A DNA stretch of 64,000 nt from Roseimicrobium gellanilyticum (GCF_003315205.1 NZ_QNRR01000002.1:1032857-1096856), one strand, 5' to 3'. Counted from the stretch's first letter, positions 52,800 through 62,557 are shown. Notes: generated by a model not told the origin, from the letters alone. Numbers and translations: made by a program.

Positions 52800-54653
52800 C
52801 TACGCCGCCACGGCTTGCGCGTAAAGGCGGATCGCCGCGACACGCACCGTGCGATTGACCCCGGAATCCGTGGGCACCTCGGCCTCTTCTCCTGGCCTTT
52901 TGCCGATGAGGGCCTTCGCCATTTCGGAGAGGTAGGACAGGATGTGTTTGTCCGGATCGCCGTCCCAGGCACCCAGGATGGTGTAGGTCTGCTTCGCTCC
53001 CGTGGCGACATCCTCGATGTCCACGATGGTACCGATGCCAACGCTCTCCGTACTGCAGCCAATGAAATCCGTGCCACGAGCATTGCGCAGCTCGCGCTCA
53101 TACTTGGACTGCAGACGCAGAAGAACTGCCTGCTGCTGACGGGCAGACTTGTACTCGAAGTTTTCGCGAAGGTCGCCGTACTCACGAGCAATCTGGATGT
53201 CCTTCTTGTTTTGCGGGATCTTGTTTTTGACCAGGTCCTCAAGGTCCACCTTGCGTTTCTCCATGCTCTCCCACGAGACCACGAGCGCGGACTCCTGGCG
53301 GCTGGTATTGCTCTCCATCAGCTCCTGGGTTTCCGGGCGAGCCTTGATGAGGCGGCCCATGAGGGAGCGGCGGGTGAGATCGTCAAACACCTGGGATGAG
53401 AGAATGCGCTTCGTGAAGAGCCTCAGTTCGTCGTCATCGGCGTCCTTCACCATCTCGCCGAGAAGGCCGGGGTCTTCCGCGAAGGCATCATAGAGACGTC
53501 CCACACGCTTCGGTCCGCCAGCAGCATTGTCATCCTCAATGGCGCTGATGATCGCGTTGCCAAGATCAATGTCGAAGACACTCTCGGACTTGCCCTTTCG
53601 CTCCTTGCACATCCAGATGAGAAGGTCGGTGCTGAGCTGGCGGTTGCGCACGGAGCGCTTCAGGAATTCCGCGAGCTGATCCAGTTCATCATTCGCATCG
53701 AGCACAGCGGCGATTTCCGCGACGGCGCGACCACCGGTCTTGGTCAGGTGATTGAGTGACTCCTGCACCCAGGCGCGCTCCGGGAAGGCAACGGGGAAGG
53801 CACGGTAAAAGCGGCTCAGCAACGCCGCAGGCAGACCCGAGCTGGCCTCAGCCAGTGTCGGGCGCGCTTCGCGCAGGAGTTCCTCTGCTTTGAAGGAGCT
53901 CTCAGGAAGCGGCACCTTGGCCACGTCCGCCAGTTCATCGCGGGCAAGGAGAAGTTGCAGGGCCTCCTTCGGATGCAATCTCCATGCCTTGCGCACGGTG
54001 TTGCTTACCTCGTCAAAGGCAGGCACCAGCTCCGTGGATTTGTCAGAGAAAAGGTCCAGGTCTTTCTGGATGCGTGCCAGGGCATTGAGCTTGGCCCTCA
54101 TGTCGCGGGCTTTGGCCAGGTCATCGATCATCGCCTGTGCATTGCTCACACCGCCGGTCTCACGACGCGCCAGCATCTCTGTCCGCTTGGCGGGCACCAC
54201 GATGTGGCGACGGTCCTTCAGCGCTTTCTTCGCGGCGGTCCACCACCCCTTGTATTCAGCAGCGGAAATGACACGGGGGGAGAGCAAGGCTTCCAGCGCA
54301 TCGAGGGACATGGTGTTGCCGTGGCTCTTCAGGGAGAGTTCCACGAGCTCGGCAGGATTGTCCTTTGCCAGTGCCTTCAGGCCATCGAGATCACTCACGC
54401 GGCGTGCGAGCAGATGACCTTCCGGAAGCAGATCCAGCGAACCGATGGCGAAGGCGAGCTTGAGTGGGTGGCCCTTCTTGTCTTCGAAGTCCACGACGAC
54501 GCGATCTCCGAGAAGGTCCCACTCCGCGATGCGCCCGGCACCCCAACTCTTGTGCACCACACAGGCTCCTACCGTGAGCTTGCTGAGTTTTTCCGCGTCG
54601 GGGCGGGAGAGCTTGCCTGCTTGAACCAGTTTTTCGGCCTCGGGATGCATCAT
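52800..54653 (-). CDS. Large GreA/GreB-domain transcription factor
   Basis: A 617-residue protein. The C-terminal ~150 residues form a GreA/GreB domain: the coiled-coil part LEDLVKNKIPQNKKDIQIAR, EYGDLRENFEYKSARQQQAV (~470-509) and the FKBP-like part SVGIGTIVDIEDVATGAKQT, YTILGAWDGDPDKHILSYLS (~540-583). In GreA the acidic tip DLRENAEY promotes RNA cleavage in stalled polymerase; here it reads GDLRENFEYK. The N-terminal ~450 residues hold a CarD/Tudor-like beta domain (VGACVVHKSWGAGRIAEWDL followed by LGDRVVVDFEDKKG, ~28-62) and a long helical body. Large GreA fusions are known from Chlamydiae, so this is a PVC-type architecture. Confidence 0.88.
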   Translation of the reverse strand: MMHPEAEKLVQAGKLSRPDAEKLSKLTVGACVVHKSWGAGRIAEWDLLGDRVVVDFEDKKGHPLKLAFAIGSLDLLPEGHLLARRVSDLDGLKALAKDNPAELVELSLKSHGNTMSLDALEALLSPRVISAAEYKGWWTAAKKALKDRRHIVVPAKRTEMLARRETGGVSNAQAMIDDLAKARDMRAKLNALARIQKDLDLFSDKSTELVPAFDEVSNTVRKAWRLHPKEALQLLLARDELADVAKVPLPESSFKAEELLREARPTLAEASSGLPAALLSRFYRAFPVAFPERAWVQESLNHLTKTGGRAVAEIAAVLDANDELDQLAEFLKRSVRNRQLSTDLLIWMCKERKGKSESVFDIDLGNAIISAIEDDNAAGGPKRVGRLYDAFAEDPGLLGEMVKDADDDELRLFTKRILSSQVFDDLTRRSLMGRLIKARPETQELMESNTSRQESALVVSWESMEKRKVDLEDLVKNKIPQNKKDIQIAREYGDLRENFEYKSARQQQAVLLRLQSKYERELRNARGTDFIGCSTESVGIGTIVDIEDVATGAKQTYTILGAWDGDPDKHILSYLSEMAKALIGKRPGEEAEVPTDSGVNRTVRVAAIRLYAQAVAA

Positions 54654-54814
54654 GGGATACTGAGCATAGGAAGCAGGACACCCGGCGCAAAGGAAATGTC
54701 ATGTCGCTCCGCGCACGTGAAGCGGATGTTTCAGGCAGAGAGATTTCCACCGGAAGAATGTGGTTTTCTGGCTTGCCAATGCATGGCGACTTTGGCTAAC
54801 TGGAATGGAATTTC

Positions 54815-55234
54815 ATGAAAAACCGAATTATCCTCCTCCTCGCCGGTGCTCTTCTCGTGGGCACGTACGCTTTTGGTGACATTCAGGCCTCCCCTGGCAG
54901 CAAGTGGGATTGGAGCCGCAAGCTCTCCCGCTCCCTCGCCAATGTCGCCTACGGCTGGGCTGAGTATCCCATCCAGTGGCAGAAGGTCGACAAGGAAGAC
55001 GGCACCAATGCCGCTTTCACCTCCGGCATTGTGCAGGGCACGCATCGCAGCGTGGTGCGCCTTGGCTACGGCATTTATGAGTTCGCCACCTTCCCCTTCC
55101 CGACTTACAAGGGTGGCTACCGTCCGCCTTACCGCACGAAGGAGCGCTTCGACACCTGGTACGGCTATCAGGAATTCCCACCGCAAGTGGGCTTCACCTC
55201 TCAGGCCGGCTACAGCCGCAACCAGAGCTGGTAA
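54815..55234 (+). CDS. Exosortase system-associated protein, TIGR04073 family
   Basis: A 139-residue secreted protein with a signal peptide (MKNRIILLLAGALLVGTYAF). The motif run is KLSRSLANVAYGWAEYPIQW (~36-55), then GIVQGTHRSVVRLGYGIYEF followed by ATFPFPTYKGGYRPPY (~68-103). It matches the TIGR04073 family, which occurs in Verrucomicrobia and Lentisphaerae that have exosortase (PEP-CTERM) systems. The function is not known. A strong terminator follows at 55268-55293. Confidence 0.88.
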   Translation: MKNRIILLLAGALLVGTYAFGDIQASPGSKWDWSRKLSRSLANVAYGWAEYPIQWQKVDKEDGTNAAFTSGIVQGTHRSVVRLGYGIYEFATFPFPTYKGGYRPPYRTKERFDTWYGYQEFPPQVGFTSQAGYSRNQSW

Positions 55235-55267
55235 GTCCTCCGAGAGGCGACTTCTGTATTTCAGAAT

Positions 55268-55293
55268 GCCCGGCAGCAATGCCGGGCTTTTTT
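55268..55293 (+). terminator. Rho-independent terminator after the TIGR04073 gene
   Basis: A perfect 8-bp stem GCCCGGCA/TGCCGGGC with loop GCAA is followed by TTTTTT. It ends the transcript of the preceding gene. Confidence 0.93.
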
Positions 55294-55365
55294 GTGCCCC
55301 GTTCTCACCTCGAAGCATTTCGAAATTAGTTGCAGCGGAATCCCCTCTGGGTGGTCTAAGCGGGG

Positions 55366-55848
55366 ATGAACTCGACCATAACCGTGCGGGTCCTTTTGAC
55401 CCTCTCGCTGGTGGCGAACATCGCGCTCGGCTGGATGCTGTGGCAACAGAGGCAGCACCCGGAACAAACGAAACCAACCGGCGAATACACGATTTCGGTT
55501 TCCCCCACGAAGGCCCAAACAACACCGGCTCAACCCTTACCGGCCTCCGTGGTGGATTCCGCCATCCAGCGTGCTCCTCGCATCGAACCGCCTCTGCCTC
55601 CTCCCACTCGTGGAGGTATGGCAACCACCAAGAGCGAGGCCCTGCTCTTCTCCAATCCGGAGGTAAAGCCAGTGGATCCCAGCAAGTTGCCTGCCTATCT
55701 GCGTTTGGAGACGCCTGAACGAAAGGCCTATGGACCTCCCCCACCCCCGAATCCACATGCAGTGCCACCATGGGAATTGCGCCTGCCTCATCGCGAAGAT
55801 CAAATGCAACGCGGGCTGTATTCCACCCCTTTGAAACTCGACAAATAG
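55366..55848 (+). CDS. Membrane-anchored Pro-rich hypothetical protein
   Basis: A 160-residue protein with one N-terminal transmembrane helix (VRVLLTLSLVANIALGWMLW, ~8-27). It is followed by a Gln/Thr/Pro-rich extracytoplasmic part (EQTKPTGEYTISVSPTKAQT, RIEPPLPPPTRGGM) and a short C-terminus with KAYGPPPPPNPHAVPPWELR. No family recognised. It lies 42 bases before recN on the same strand and may share its transcript. Its start is the ATG after a GGGG run, a modest ribosome binding site. Confidence 0.65.
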   Translation: MNSTITVRVLLTLSLVANIALGWMLWQQRQHPEQTKPTGEYTISVSPTKAQTTPAQPLPASVVDSAIQRAPRIEPPLPPPTRGGMATTKSEALLFSNPEVKPVDPSKLPAYLRLETPERKAYGPPPPPNPHAVPPWELRLPHREDQMQRGLYSTPLKLDK

Positions 55849-55890
55849 TTAAGATGCGTTTCACTCCGGGCGCACGAATCCACGCGCCCG

Positions 55891-57558
55891 ATGCTCTCCC
55901 TGCTCAAGATTCAGAATCTCGCCCTCGTCGAAGATCTTTCCTGGGAACTTGGCCCCGGCCTCGTCGGGGTGACAGGAGAGACGGGCGCAGGGAAATCGAT
56001 CATCGTGGGCGCGTTGAAGCTCATTCTTGGTGAGCGCGCGGACCGCGGCCTCATCCGCACTGGAGCGGAAACCTGCTCCGTAGAGGCCATGTTCGATCTG
56101 AAAAAGACCGACACGGTGGACGCCATCCTCGCCGAGAATGGGCTGGATCCGCTGGATGGCGAATCGCTCATCATCAGGCGCGTCATCGGAGCCAGCAGCA
56201 ACAAGCAATTCGTCAATGGCTCCCCAGTCGTCTCCCAGATGCTGAAGAAACTGGGTGAGCATCTGGTGGACCTGCATGGCCCGCACGACCACCAGACCTT
56301 GAATTCTCAGGAGCGCCAGCTTGAGATGCTCGATGCCTACGCGAGTGCCGATGATTTCGCGGCGAAATATGCAGCCGCTTATACCACCTGGCGGGAAGCG
56401 GTGCAGGAGTACGACAGCCTGGCCACCAGCGAGCGAGCCTCCGAGCAGGAAATCGACATGCTGCGCCACCAGATCAAGGACATCGAAGGCGCAGGCCTGA
56501 AGGAGGGCGAGGAGGAGGAAATCGAAAGTCGTCACCGCATCGCAGCCAATGGAGCTCGCTTGGTGGAGCTGTGCAATGGCGTGGCCGACCGCCTCAGCGA
56601 AGGCGGGAGCAGCATCCTGAGCGGCCTGCGTGACGTCGCCCGCATGGTGCATGAGCTGGAGAAGATCGATCCCAAGCTCGCCGAAAGCCTCGGAGGCTTC
56701 CAGTCCGCGCAGATCGAGTTGCAGGAAATGGAAATCACCATGCGCGACTACGTGGAGGACATCGAGATCGAGCCTGCCGAGTTGGAACGCATGGAGGAAC
56801 GCATGCATGTATTCCAGACCTTGAAGAGGAAGTACGGTGGCAGCATCCAGGCGGTGCTGGAGTTCAAGGAGCAGGCCAAAACCAAACTCGACCGGCTGGA
56901 AAACCGGGGCGACGCTCTGGAAAAGCTGAAGCAGGCTGTCGACCGCGCCCGCATCGAGGTGGACAAGCTGGGCCGTGAACTCTCCGCCAAACGCAAGGCC
57001 GCCGCGCCGAAGTTGGCCAAGGACATCAGCGGTCATTTGGCGGACTTGGGATTCAAGAAGGCCGTTTTTGAAGTACCCCTGACCGCGAACAAAGAACCTG
57101 AACGCGATGGTCTGGAGTCGGTCGATTTCCAGTTTGCCCCGAATCCAGGCGAGCCTCTCAAGCCCCTGCGTTTAACCGCTTCCAGCGGAGAAATGTCACG
57201 TGTCCTCCTAGCTGTGAAGAGCGCACTGGCCAAGCAAGATGGCATCCCCCTGATGGTCTTCGACGAAATCGATGCCAATGTAGGCGGGAACATCGCCGAG
57301 GCCGTGGGCCGCAAGATGGAGACCCTTGCCACCCGGCACCAAATCATCGCCATCACCCACATGCCCCAACTCGCGTCTCTGGCTCAGAGTCACTTTGTCG
57401 TGGTAAAGGAATTTGATGAAAAGAGGACGCGTTCCCTTCTCCGTGAAGTGAAAGCAGATGAGCGTGTGGACGAATTGGCGCGCATGCTCGGCGGCAAAAG
57501 CGAGAGCGCCCGGAAGCACGCGGAGAGTCTGTTGGCGGGCGCAAGCCGCGCCTCCTGA
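55891..57558 (+). CDS. recN: DNA repair protein RecN
   Basis: A 555-residue SMC-like ATPase for double-strand break repair. The N-terminal ATPase lobe begins MLSLLKIQNLALVEDLSWEL and holds Walker A GETGAGKS (29-36). Two long coiled-coil arms follow (~150-380), with TLNSQERQLEMLDAYASADD near the start and KLDRLENRGDALEKLKQAVD later. The second lobe has the signature LRLTASSGEMSRVLLAVKSA (~425-444), Walker B PLMVFDEIDANVGGNIAEAV (~452-471) and the switch His in IAITHMPQLASLAQSHF (~487-503). Length is standard. It stands 42 bases after a small membrane protein gene and converges with the CHAT gene. Confidence 0.97.
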   Translation: MLSLLKIQNLALVEDLSWELGPGLVGVTGETGAGKSIIVGALKLILGERADRGLIRTGAETCSVEAMFDLKKTDTVDAILAENGLDPLDGESLIIRRVIGASSNKQFVNGSPVVSQMLKKLGEHLVDLHGPHDHQTLNSQERQLEMLDAYASADDFAAKYAAAYTTWREAVQEYDSLATSERASEQEIDMLRHQIKDIEGAGLKEGEEEEIESRHRIAANGARLVELCNGVADRLSEGGSSILSGLRDVARMVHELEKIDPKLAESLGGFQSAQIELQEMEITMRDYVEDIEIEPAELERMEERMHVFQTLKRKYGGSIQAVLEFKEQAKTKLDRLENRGDALEKLKQAVDRARIEVDKLGRELSAKRKAAAPKLAKDISGHLADLGFKKAVFEVPLTANKEPERDGLESVDFQFAPNPGEPLKPLRLTASSGEMSRVLLAVKSALAKQDGIPLMVFDEIDANVGGNIAEAVGRKMETLATRHQIIAITHMPQLASLAQSHFVVVKEFDEKRTRSLLREVKADERVDELARMLGGKSESARKHAESLLAGASRAS

Positions 57559-57570
57559 CTTTAGGTTCTT

Positions 57571-60500
57571 CTATGGCTGGGGAGAGGGTGGCGGACGGTA
57601 CTTCACGCACGTCGGGCTCCCATAAAAGAAATAGGCCGCAAACGTCGGATCTCCGAAATACGGTCCTGGTCTATAGGCTTGGGCTCGTATGTCCCTGACG
57701 ATCTCGGCAAGCGGTATGGAAGGGTCGCTTTGGATACGTTTGTAGAACTGAACCGATGCGTCTCTGGCAGATTCATGCCCCACCGTCCAAATTGGAGCAA
57801 TAACAGCACCTGCATTGGTACTGATGAAGGCTGAAGGAAAACCTCCGATGCCTCCCAAAACCTCGCTAGATCCTGCGGCCTGGCACGCATTGATAAATAC
57901 GAGGCGGCAACGCTCCTTCCCCGCAAGATATGCCTGAACAGCCCCATTGGCTCTCACATAACTAGGATCGAAGTAACCGTCATTCAGCTGCAACCGATGT
58001 TCTTTCTGCTCCGTCTGACCGTGGCAAATAAAATGCAAGATGCCTGCAGAGCCATTTGCCAGCTTCTTTTCGAGCGTCGCACGAGTGGCAGGTTTAATTT
58101 CTTCGCTGCCCTTCGACTTCAGGACCTCGTTAGCCTCCTCTCTAGCGAATTTGCCAGATCCGTCACCAAAGGGACCTACCACAACAAAGGACTTCTCAAG
58201 TTCCAATTGCCCCGCGGGATTGCCGAAATTTTTGCGGACATCCGTAGTCCAGCGACCGACCACGGCCTGCACTCCGAGAGGTTCCAGCCACTTCGATGAG
58301 TCTTCCGGGTCGGGTAAATACACCATTTCCCAAGGAAAAACAGGTTCTTCGGAAGTTATGAAGATGGACCTGAGTTTTTTCTTTTCCACTAAGTCTGCAA
58401 CAACGTTCCGGAAGATCTCAGGTGAAAGCGAGTAACAGTCAATGCCAAGCTGCTTGAGCGCCGCCAGACGCTTCTCCGGGGTAACATTCTCCCGGCTGTT
58501 CAAAATTCCCGCCACATGGTTATCGACAAACTCCTTCGCATCATCTTGCCACCCAGTGGTCCACGTAGCTTCCTTGGAGGCTGGGTTGCAATGCGGCGAG
58601 GCCACTACAAATTTGTAGGCGCCCGGCCCAGTTCTGATGATTTCAAGAAACAGGTCCGCCTCGACTCCACGGACATTTACTTTCGGACCTTCCGAACTGG
58701 TCTTGGCCGGGGCTGGTGAGGGTGTTGCTGGCGCATCGTCTCTGGCCATGGGATTCCCCGCGCTATCCCACTGTCGACGAACACTTCCAACCTTGAAGCC
58801 AGCCTCATTGTAAAAGATGACCTGAAGAAAAGGAGGATCCCATAGTTGTTCCTTCGGTGGCGCAATCACCTCGACCTCGACCTCAAACTGCGCCACCGTA
58901 GATTTCGCCTCGCTGGGCCAAAGAGTAATCTTCTCCTCCAACGTGCCTTTGCGCAATTTGAAATGGGGCGAGGACACCAGTACGGCTTTCAAGTCAACAC
59001 TGTCCACCTGGCGCTTCAAAGAAACAATCACCGGAGTGACATCTTCTTTTGCGGACGAAATCTCAGTATCCAAATAGGCCTGCACCTGCAAGTTCGCGCC
59101 AGTTTTCAACTGCCGATCCGGTAAGACCTCCAGATGAGGAGTCCGTTCCAATTCATTTTGTACTGGTGCAGACAGGATGGTTTCGACCTCCACGTTCTTC
59201 GTCTCTGTCATTACCACCATGCGCTGGACCTCGCTCTTTTGCGCGAGCGTCATTTGCTTGCTGGCAAATATTTTTGTATCGATCGCCGTGGGGTTGTCTG
59301 GATCCAGCTTTTCAGCCAAGGCAGCGCAAAGGTAAGCCCGTTCAAAGTCAGCATTCGGATTGAGTGGGCTGGATTTGATCGCCGCCCTTCCATAAAGGGA
59401 CCCAAGCCTGGCCATGGCATGCGAACGAAATTTAGCGTCAGCACCGGATGCGTCTGCGAGCGTCAGGTAACATCTCGCTGCCATTTGAACGTCAGGCTTG
59501 CCCTGCTCTGTCCCCTTTTCCCACACTTCGCCCAGCCCCAGATTCGCCTCGGCTAATCCTGCTGCTGTGCTTTTTTTGAACCACCCGGCGGCCTCACCGA
59601 CATTTTTTTTCGTTCCATCACCGTAGAGATAGATAGCCCCCATCCTGTACATGGCATGCGGCGAACCGAGATTGGCTGCCCTCCGATATTGAACCAAGGC
59701 TGTGCCTTTGTTCATTTCCACACCGTATCCGTGCTCGTAAAACGAAGCCACATGGTAGCTGGCCTCTGGAAGGTTATTTCTCGCCGCAAGCGTGTACAAT
59801 TGAAACGCAGCCTCTGGATTGGCCTCAACCACTTCGCCATTTCGATAGAACTCTGCAAGCCATGCCTGGGCTAAGACATCATTCGCCGCCGCAGCTTTGG
59901 CGTAGTATTGCAGGGCCCGCTCAACATCTTTGGGTTTGCCCCCCAAACCTTCCTCATAGATTTTGCCCAAAGTGCGCAGGCCAATGGGATCTGAACGGGC
60001 GGCCAAAGTCTCGAACTGCGAAAGTACCGGGGCGGTTACCGCAGCGATGCCATGACTGTCCGCCTCTTTGAAGAGCCCATCCATCAGGCCCAAGGCAGTA
60101 GGATTGCCGCCATCCACCGCCCTGAGCAGCCACTTCGTGGCCTGTTCCACGTTCTGAGTTCCATGCAGACCGGTCGAATAGAGCTTGTAGAGTTCTAGAG
60201 CCGCTTCAGAATCACCGCGAGCAGCCGCCATTTCGAAGAGCGCCTCAGCTTTTTTTGTATCCTGCGATACTCCTCCCAGCCCCATCAGATAGACCGAGGC
60301 AAGGTTTCTTGTGGCCTCGGCAACGCCCGCATCCGAGGCCTCCTGGAGCAAATTCAGGCCTTCTGCTGATCTTTTTTCATCAGGCACCATCGCCGAAACC
60401 AGATGCCAGCCATAGCCGTTCATCGCCAGCAACTGCCCCTGGGCTGCCGCAAGTCTAAAGTATTGGATCGCCCCCTGTGGATTCTCTTTCCGCAAAAGAA

Positions 60501-60741
60501 CGCCCGCGGCAAACTGGGCATCGCGGTCTCCTTTTTCTGCCAGGGCACGAATCTTTTCGGTTACCGCCTCAACATTTTTTTCAGAACTCAAGGGTTTCCC
60601 TTTTGCTGCAGCATCAGTCGCATCCGCAAGGGCTTGAACTTGAGCAACCACCTCCGGACTGGGTGCCTTCCATACGGCCGTATCCAAGCCAAGGGCTGAC
60701 ACCATCACCACGGCTTTGAATGAGAACCCTAGAGAAACCAT
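57571..60741 (-). CDS. Sel1-repeat CHAT (caspase-like) protease, probably exported
   Basis: A 1056-residue protein. The N-terminus has a short hydrophobic signal-like stretch (FSFKAVVMVSALGLDTAVW). Sel1/TPR-like repeats cover ~50-500 (units such as LNLLQEASDAGVAEATRNLA and ALQYYAKAAAANDVLAQAWL). A beta-rich linker (~530-700) with VEVEVIAPPKEQLWDPPFLQ precedes a CHAT protease domain (~740-1045). The catalytic His907 lies in ILHFICHGQTEQ and Cys953 in VFINACQAAGSSEV, the normal order and spacing for the caspase/CHAT clan. The start of the CHAT domain is near EPVFPWEMVYLPD. The gene lies 102 bases downstream of the trypsin-like lipoprotein gene on the same strand, and they are probably co-expressed. 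Substrate unknown. Confidence 0.85.
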   Translation of the reverse strand: MVSLGFSFKAVVMVSALGLDTAVWKAPSPEVVAQVQALADATDAAAKGKPLSSEKNVEAVTEKIRALAEKGDRDAQFAAGVLLRKENPQGAIQYFRLAAAQGQLLAMNGYGWHLVSAMVPDEKRSAEGLNLLQEASDAGVAEATRNLASVYLMGLGGVSQDTKKAEALFEMAAARGDSEAALELYKLYSTGLHGTQNVEQATKWLLRAVDGGNPTALGLMDGLFKEADSHGIAAVTAPVLSQFETLAARSDPIGLRTLGKIYEEGLGGKPKDVERALQYYAKAAAANDVLAQAWLAEFYRNGEVVEANPEAAFQLYTLAARNNLPEASYHVASFYEHGYGVEMNKGTALVQYRRAANLGSPHAMYRMGAIYLYGDGTKKNVGEAAGWFKKSTAAGLAEANLGLGEVWEKGTEQGKPDVQMAARCYLTLADASGADAKFRSHAMARLGSLYGRAAIKSSPLNPNADFERAYLCAALAEKLDPDNPTAIDTKIFASKQMTLAQKSEVQRMVVMTETKNVEVETILSAPVQNELERTPHLEVLPDRQLKTGANLQVQAYLDTEISSAKEDVTPVIVSLKRQVDSVDLKAVLVSSPHFKLRKGTLEEKITLWPSEAKSTVAQFEVEVEVIAPPKEQLWDPPFLQVIFYNEAGFKVGSVRRQWDSAGNPMARDDAPATPSPAPAKTSSEGPKVNVRGVEADLFLEIIRTGPGAYKFVVASPHCNPASKEATWTTGWQDDAKEFVDNHVAGILNSRENVTPEKRLAALKQLGIDCYSLSPEIFRNVVADLVEKKKLRSIFITSEEPVFPWEMVYLPDPEDSSKWLEPLGVQAVVGRWTTDVRKNFGNPAGQLELEKSFVVVGPFGDGSGKFAREEANEVLKSKGSEEIKPATRATLEKKLANGSAGILHFICHGQTEQKEHRLQLNDGYFDPSYVRANGAVQAYLAGKERCRLVFINACQAAGSSEVLGGIGGFPSAFISTNAGAVIAPIWTVGHESARDASVQFYKRIQSDPSIPLAEIVRDIRAQAYRPGPYFGDPTFAAYFFYGSPTCVKYRPPPSPQP

Positions 60742-60842
60742 GATTCGATTCTATGATGATATGGTAAAACAACGCACCTGCACAAGGCAGGCATCCTCAT
60801 CAAAGACGCACAAAAATTCGAGAAAAGTAGTCTGTGACAAAT

Positions 60843-62009
60843 TTATTGAGGAGGAAAAACGATCCCTTTCCTTTTGCATTCCTTCGCGATCCAGCTGCGG
60901 TATCTGTCGACGCGCTCATAGACGCCACCATCACCACAGGGTTTGCCAACACCCTTCGCGGAACGTGAAGTGAGACCAGCCACCACAAGTTGCCGCGCAA
61001 TTTGCAAATAGGCAGGCCCCCCGCTATCCCCTCCACACGTATCTGATTTGGACGGAGCCGCGATCTTTCCCGCGACGAACTCCAAGAACCGACCACTCTC
61101 CTGGGCAAGCTCGTATGTCTCCAAATCCTTCCCCATGGGTACGGGAGGTTTGTCCGCCACCCGTTTGGTTCCATATCCCGCTCCTCCCTCATCCATGCTG
61201 TGTTTGTTGTAGCCAAAGCCCGTGAGAATGACATAACCCCGATTGGCATCGAATTCGGCTGTGGTTGCAAGTCGCGCTGGCGGCGCCTTGGAAACAGGAT
61301 TGTCCAGGAACACCAACGCCACATCATTTTTACGAGGCTCCCGATCTGCCGGGCTACCCTTCTCCCACGCATAGTTCTCATGGCGAACCGCGTCATATCG
61401 TGTACAAAGGTATCTATCTCCCTCTGCACCCTGCTGAGGAGTCTGGGTACCGACCCAGATCATGGCGTTTTTTCTCACCCGTCCCTGGCTGTCCACCACG
61501 ACATGGGCGGCCGTCAACACGACATTGGGCATGATAAGGACGCCTGAGCCTATGAAGTCAGTGGCGGCAAATCCCACCGCGACACACTCTTGATGTTCTT
61601 TCTTTTTGGCCTTGCGGCTTTTTCCAACAATTCTGACGCCAGAGCTGTCCGTAGCAAGAGGCAAATTGTACTTTGTCGCCAGCTCTTCATTGTGCACCAG
61701 ATTGTAAGCTCCATCGATGAAGACCTCGTCTTCAAGCAGCGAATCCACGTTTCCCGGCAGGAACACCTCAAATCCGCTGGGAACCATTTCAATCTTGGCC
61801 AGCTTTTCCACATACTCTCGCAAGCTTGCGAGCTTTTCTTTGGTCGTGAACCCGCTCCGGACCTCAGGCGGCGTCGGAGCAGCGCTACGTGCGCTTGCTA
61901 TCGGCTTTACCTCCGGCGCCACTTCCGTGATACTATTTGTGGCACTACATGCGGACAGCAATAAGACCAACAACAACGCGCCAGCGAACTGGACATAAGA
62001 GAGGGCCAT
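60843..62009 (-). CDS. Trypsin-like serine protease lipoprotein
   Basis: A 388-residue exported protease. The signal ends in LSAC (Cys21), so it is a lipoprotein. After a ~110-residue N-terminal region (KEKLASLREYVEKLAKIEMV and DSLLEDEVFIDGAYNLVHNE) comes an S1 chymotrypsin-fold domain (~140-388): His169 in VLTAAHVVVD, Asp229 in KNDVALVFLD and Ser329 in TCGGDSGGPAYL. The Asp at 323 (SDTCGGDSGG, six before Ser) predicts trypsin-like cleavage after Lys or Arg. Extra cysteine pairs (C142, C202, C325, and near the C-terminus) suggest disulfides. It stands upstream of the CHAT gene in the same direction, so it could activate or be activated by the CHAT protease. Confidence 0.9.
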   Translation of the reverse strand: MALSYVQFAGALLLVLLLSACSATNSITEVAPEVKPIASARSAAPTPPEVRSGFTTKEKLASLREYVEKLAKIEMVPSGFEVFLPGNVDSLLEDEVFIDGAYNLVHNEELATKYNLPLATDSSGVRIVGKSRKAKKKEHQECVAVGFAATDFIGSGVLIMPNVVLTAAHVVVDSQGRVRKNAMIWVGTQTPQQGAEGDRYLCTRYDAVRHENYAWEKGSPADREPRKNDVALVFLDNPVSKAPPARLATTAEFDANRGYVILTGFGYNKHSMDEGGAGYGTKRVADKPPVPMGKDLETYELAQESGRFLEFVAGKIAAPSKSDTCGGDSGGPAYLQIARQLVVAGLTSRSAKGVGKPCGDGGVYERVDRYRSWIAKECKRKGIVFPPQ

Positions 62010-62083
62010 GAATCAACGGATATCTCATCGCACAACTTTTTGTCAACACCTATCCATTCTCCAACAACGAAAGGAACTCAGGC

Positions 62084-62557
62084 ATGCATAATGTCAAGCC
62101 AGGAACCCTCAGCGCGGCCATAGCAGGCATCTCCCTGCTCCTCTGTGGCGCACCTCTTTTCGCCGGCGAGCCCCCCACCCTCACGCGCGTCGCTCTTCCT
62201 CCCAAGGAAACCCCGGCGGCGTCCGTATACTTCATGCTCACTGCGCCGCGCGATCGCGAGATCCATGTCATCGTCGATAAGGTGGCTGTGTCAGGCCCCT
62301 CGAAGCTCAACGGCGTTCCCGTCCGGCTGCCGCATCACAAGGTGGCGGAGTTGAAAAATGGCCGTTGGAAGGAAATCCGTACGGCCCAATGCGCCTCGCC
62401 AGACTACGTCCGGTTGAAACCCTCCCAAAAACTCGTGGTCAAGGTCGAGCCCCCGGAAAGCAAGTTGCCGTGGCGCATCGGCATTCCCGCCTATGCCGCG
62501 GCACCCGGGCCCAACGTGGCCGTGGAAACGGTTTGGGGACCTTCTAGTGCGAAGTGA
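62084..62557 (+). CDS. Secreted hypothetical protein, 157 residues
   Basis: A protein with a signal peptide (LSAAIAGISLLLCGAPLFAG, ~9-28). The mature ~130 residues contain DREIHVIVDKVAVSGPSKLN (~57-76), PVRLPHHKVAELKNGRWKEI and KLVVKVEPPESKLPWRIGIP, beta-rich and without cysteines except one. No family recognised. It starts 74 bases from the divergent trypsin-like gene and runs toward the metzincin gene 77 bases downstream, so it may belong to the protease cluster, for example as an inhibitor or substrate. This is only a guess. AAAGGA precedes the ATG. Confidence 0.7.
   Translation: MHNVKPGTLSAAIAGISLLLCGAPLFAGEPPTLTRVALPPKETPAASVYFMLTAPRDREIHVIVDKVAVSGPSKLNGVPVRLPHHKVAELKNGRWKEIRTAQCASPDYVRLKPSQKLVVKVEPPESKLPWRIGIPAYAAAPGPNVAVETVWGPSSAK

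Noticed and set aside
55861-57036. 391-codon minus-strand open frame
   Set aside because: Shadow of recN.
62084-62557. Bacterial gasdermin next to the CHAT/trypsin pair
   Set aside because: The neighbouring 157-residue protein has a signal peptide, is too short and lacks a gasdermin-like hydrophobic pattern.
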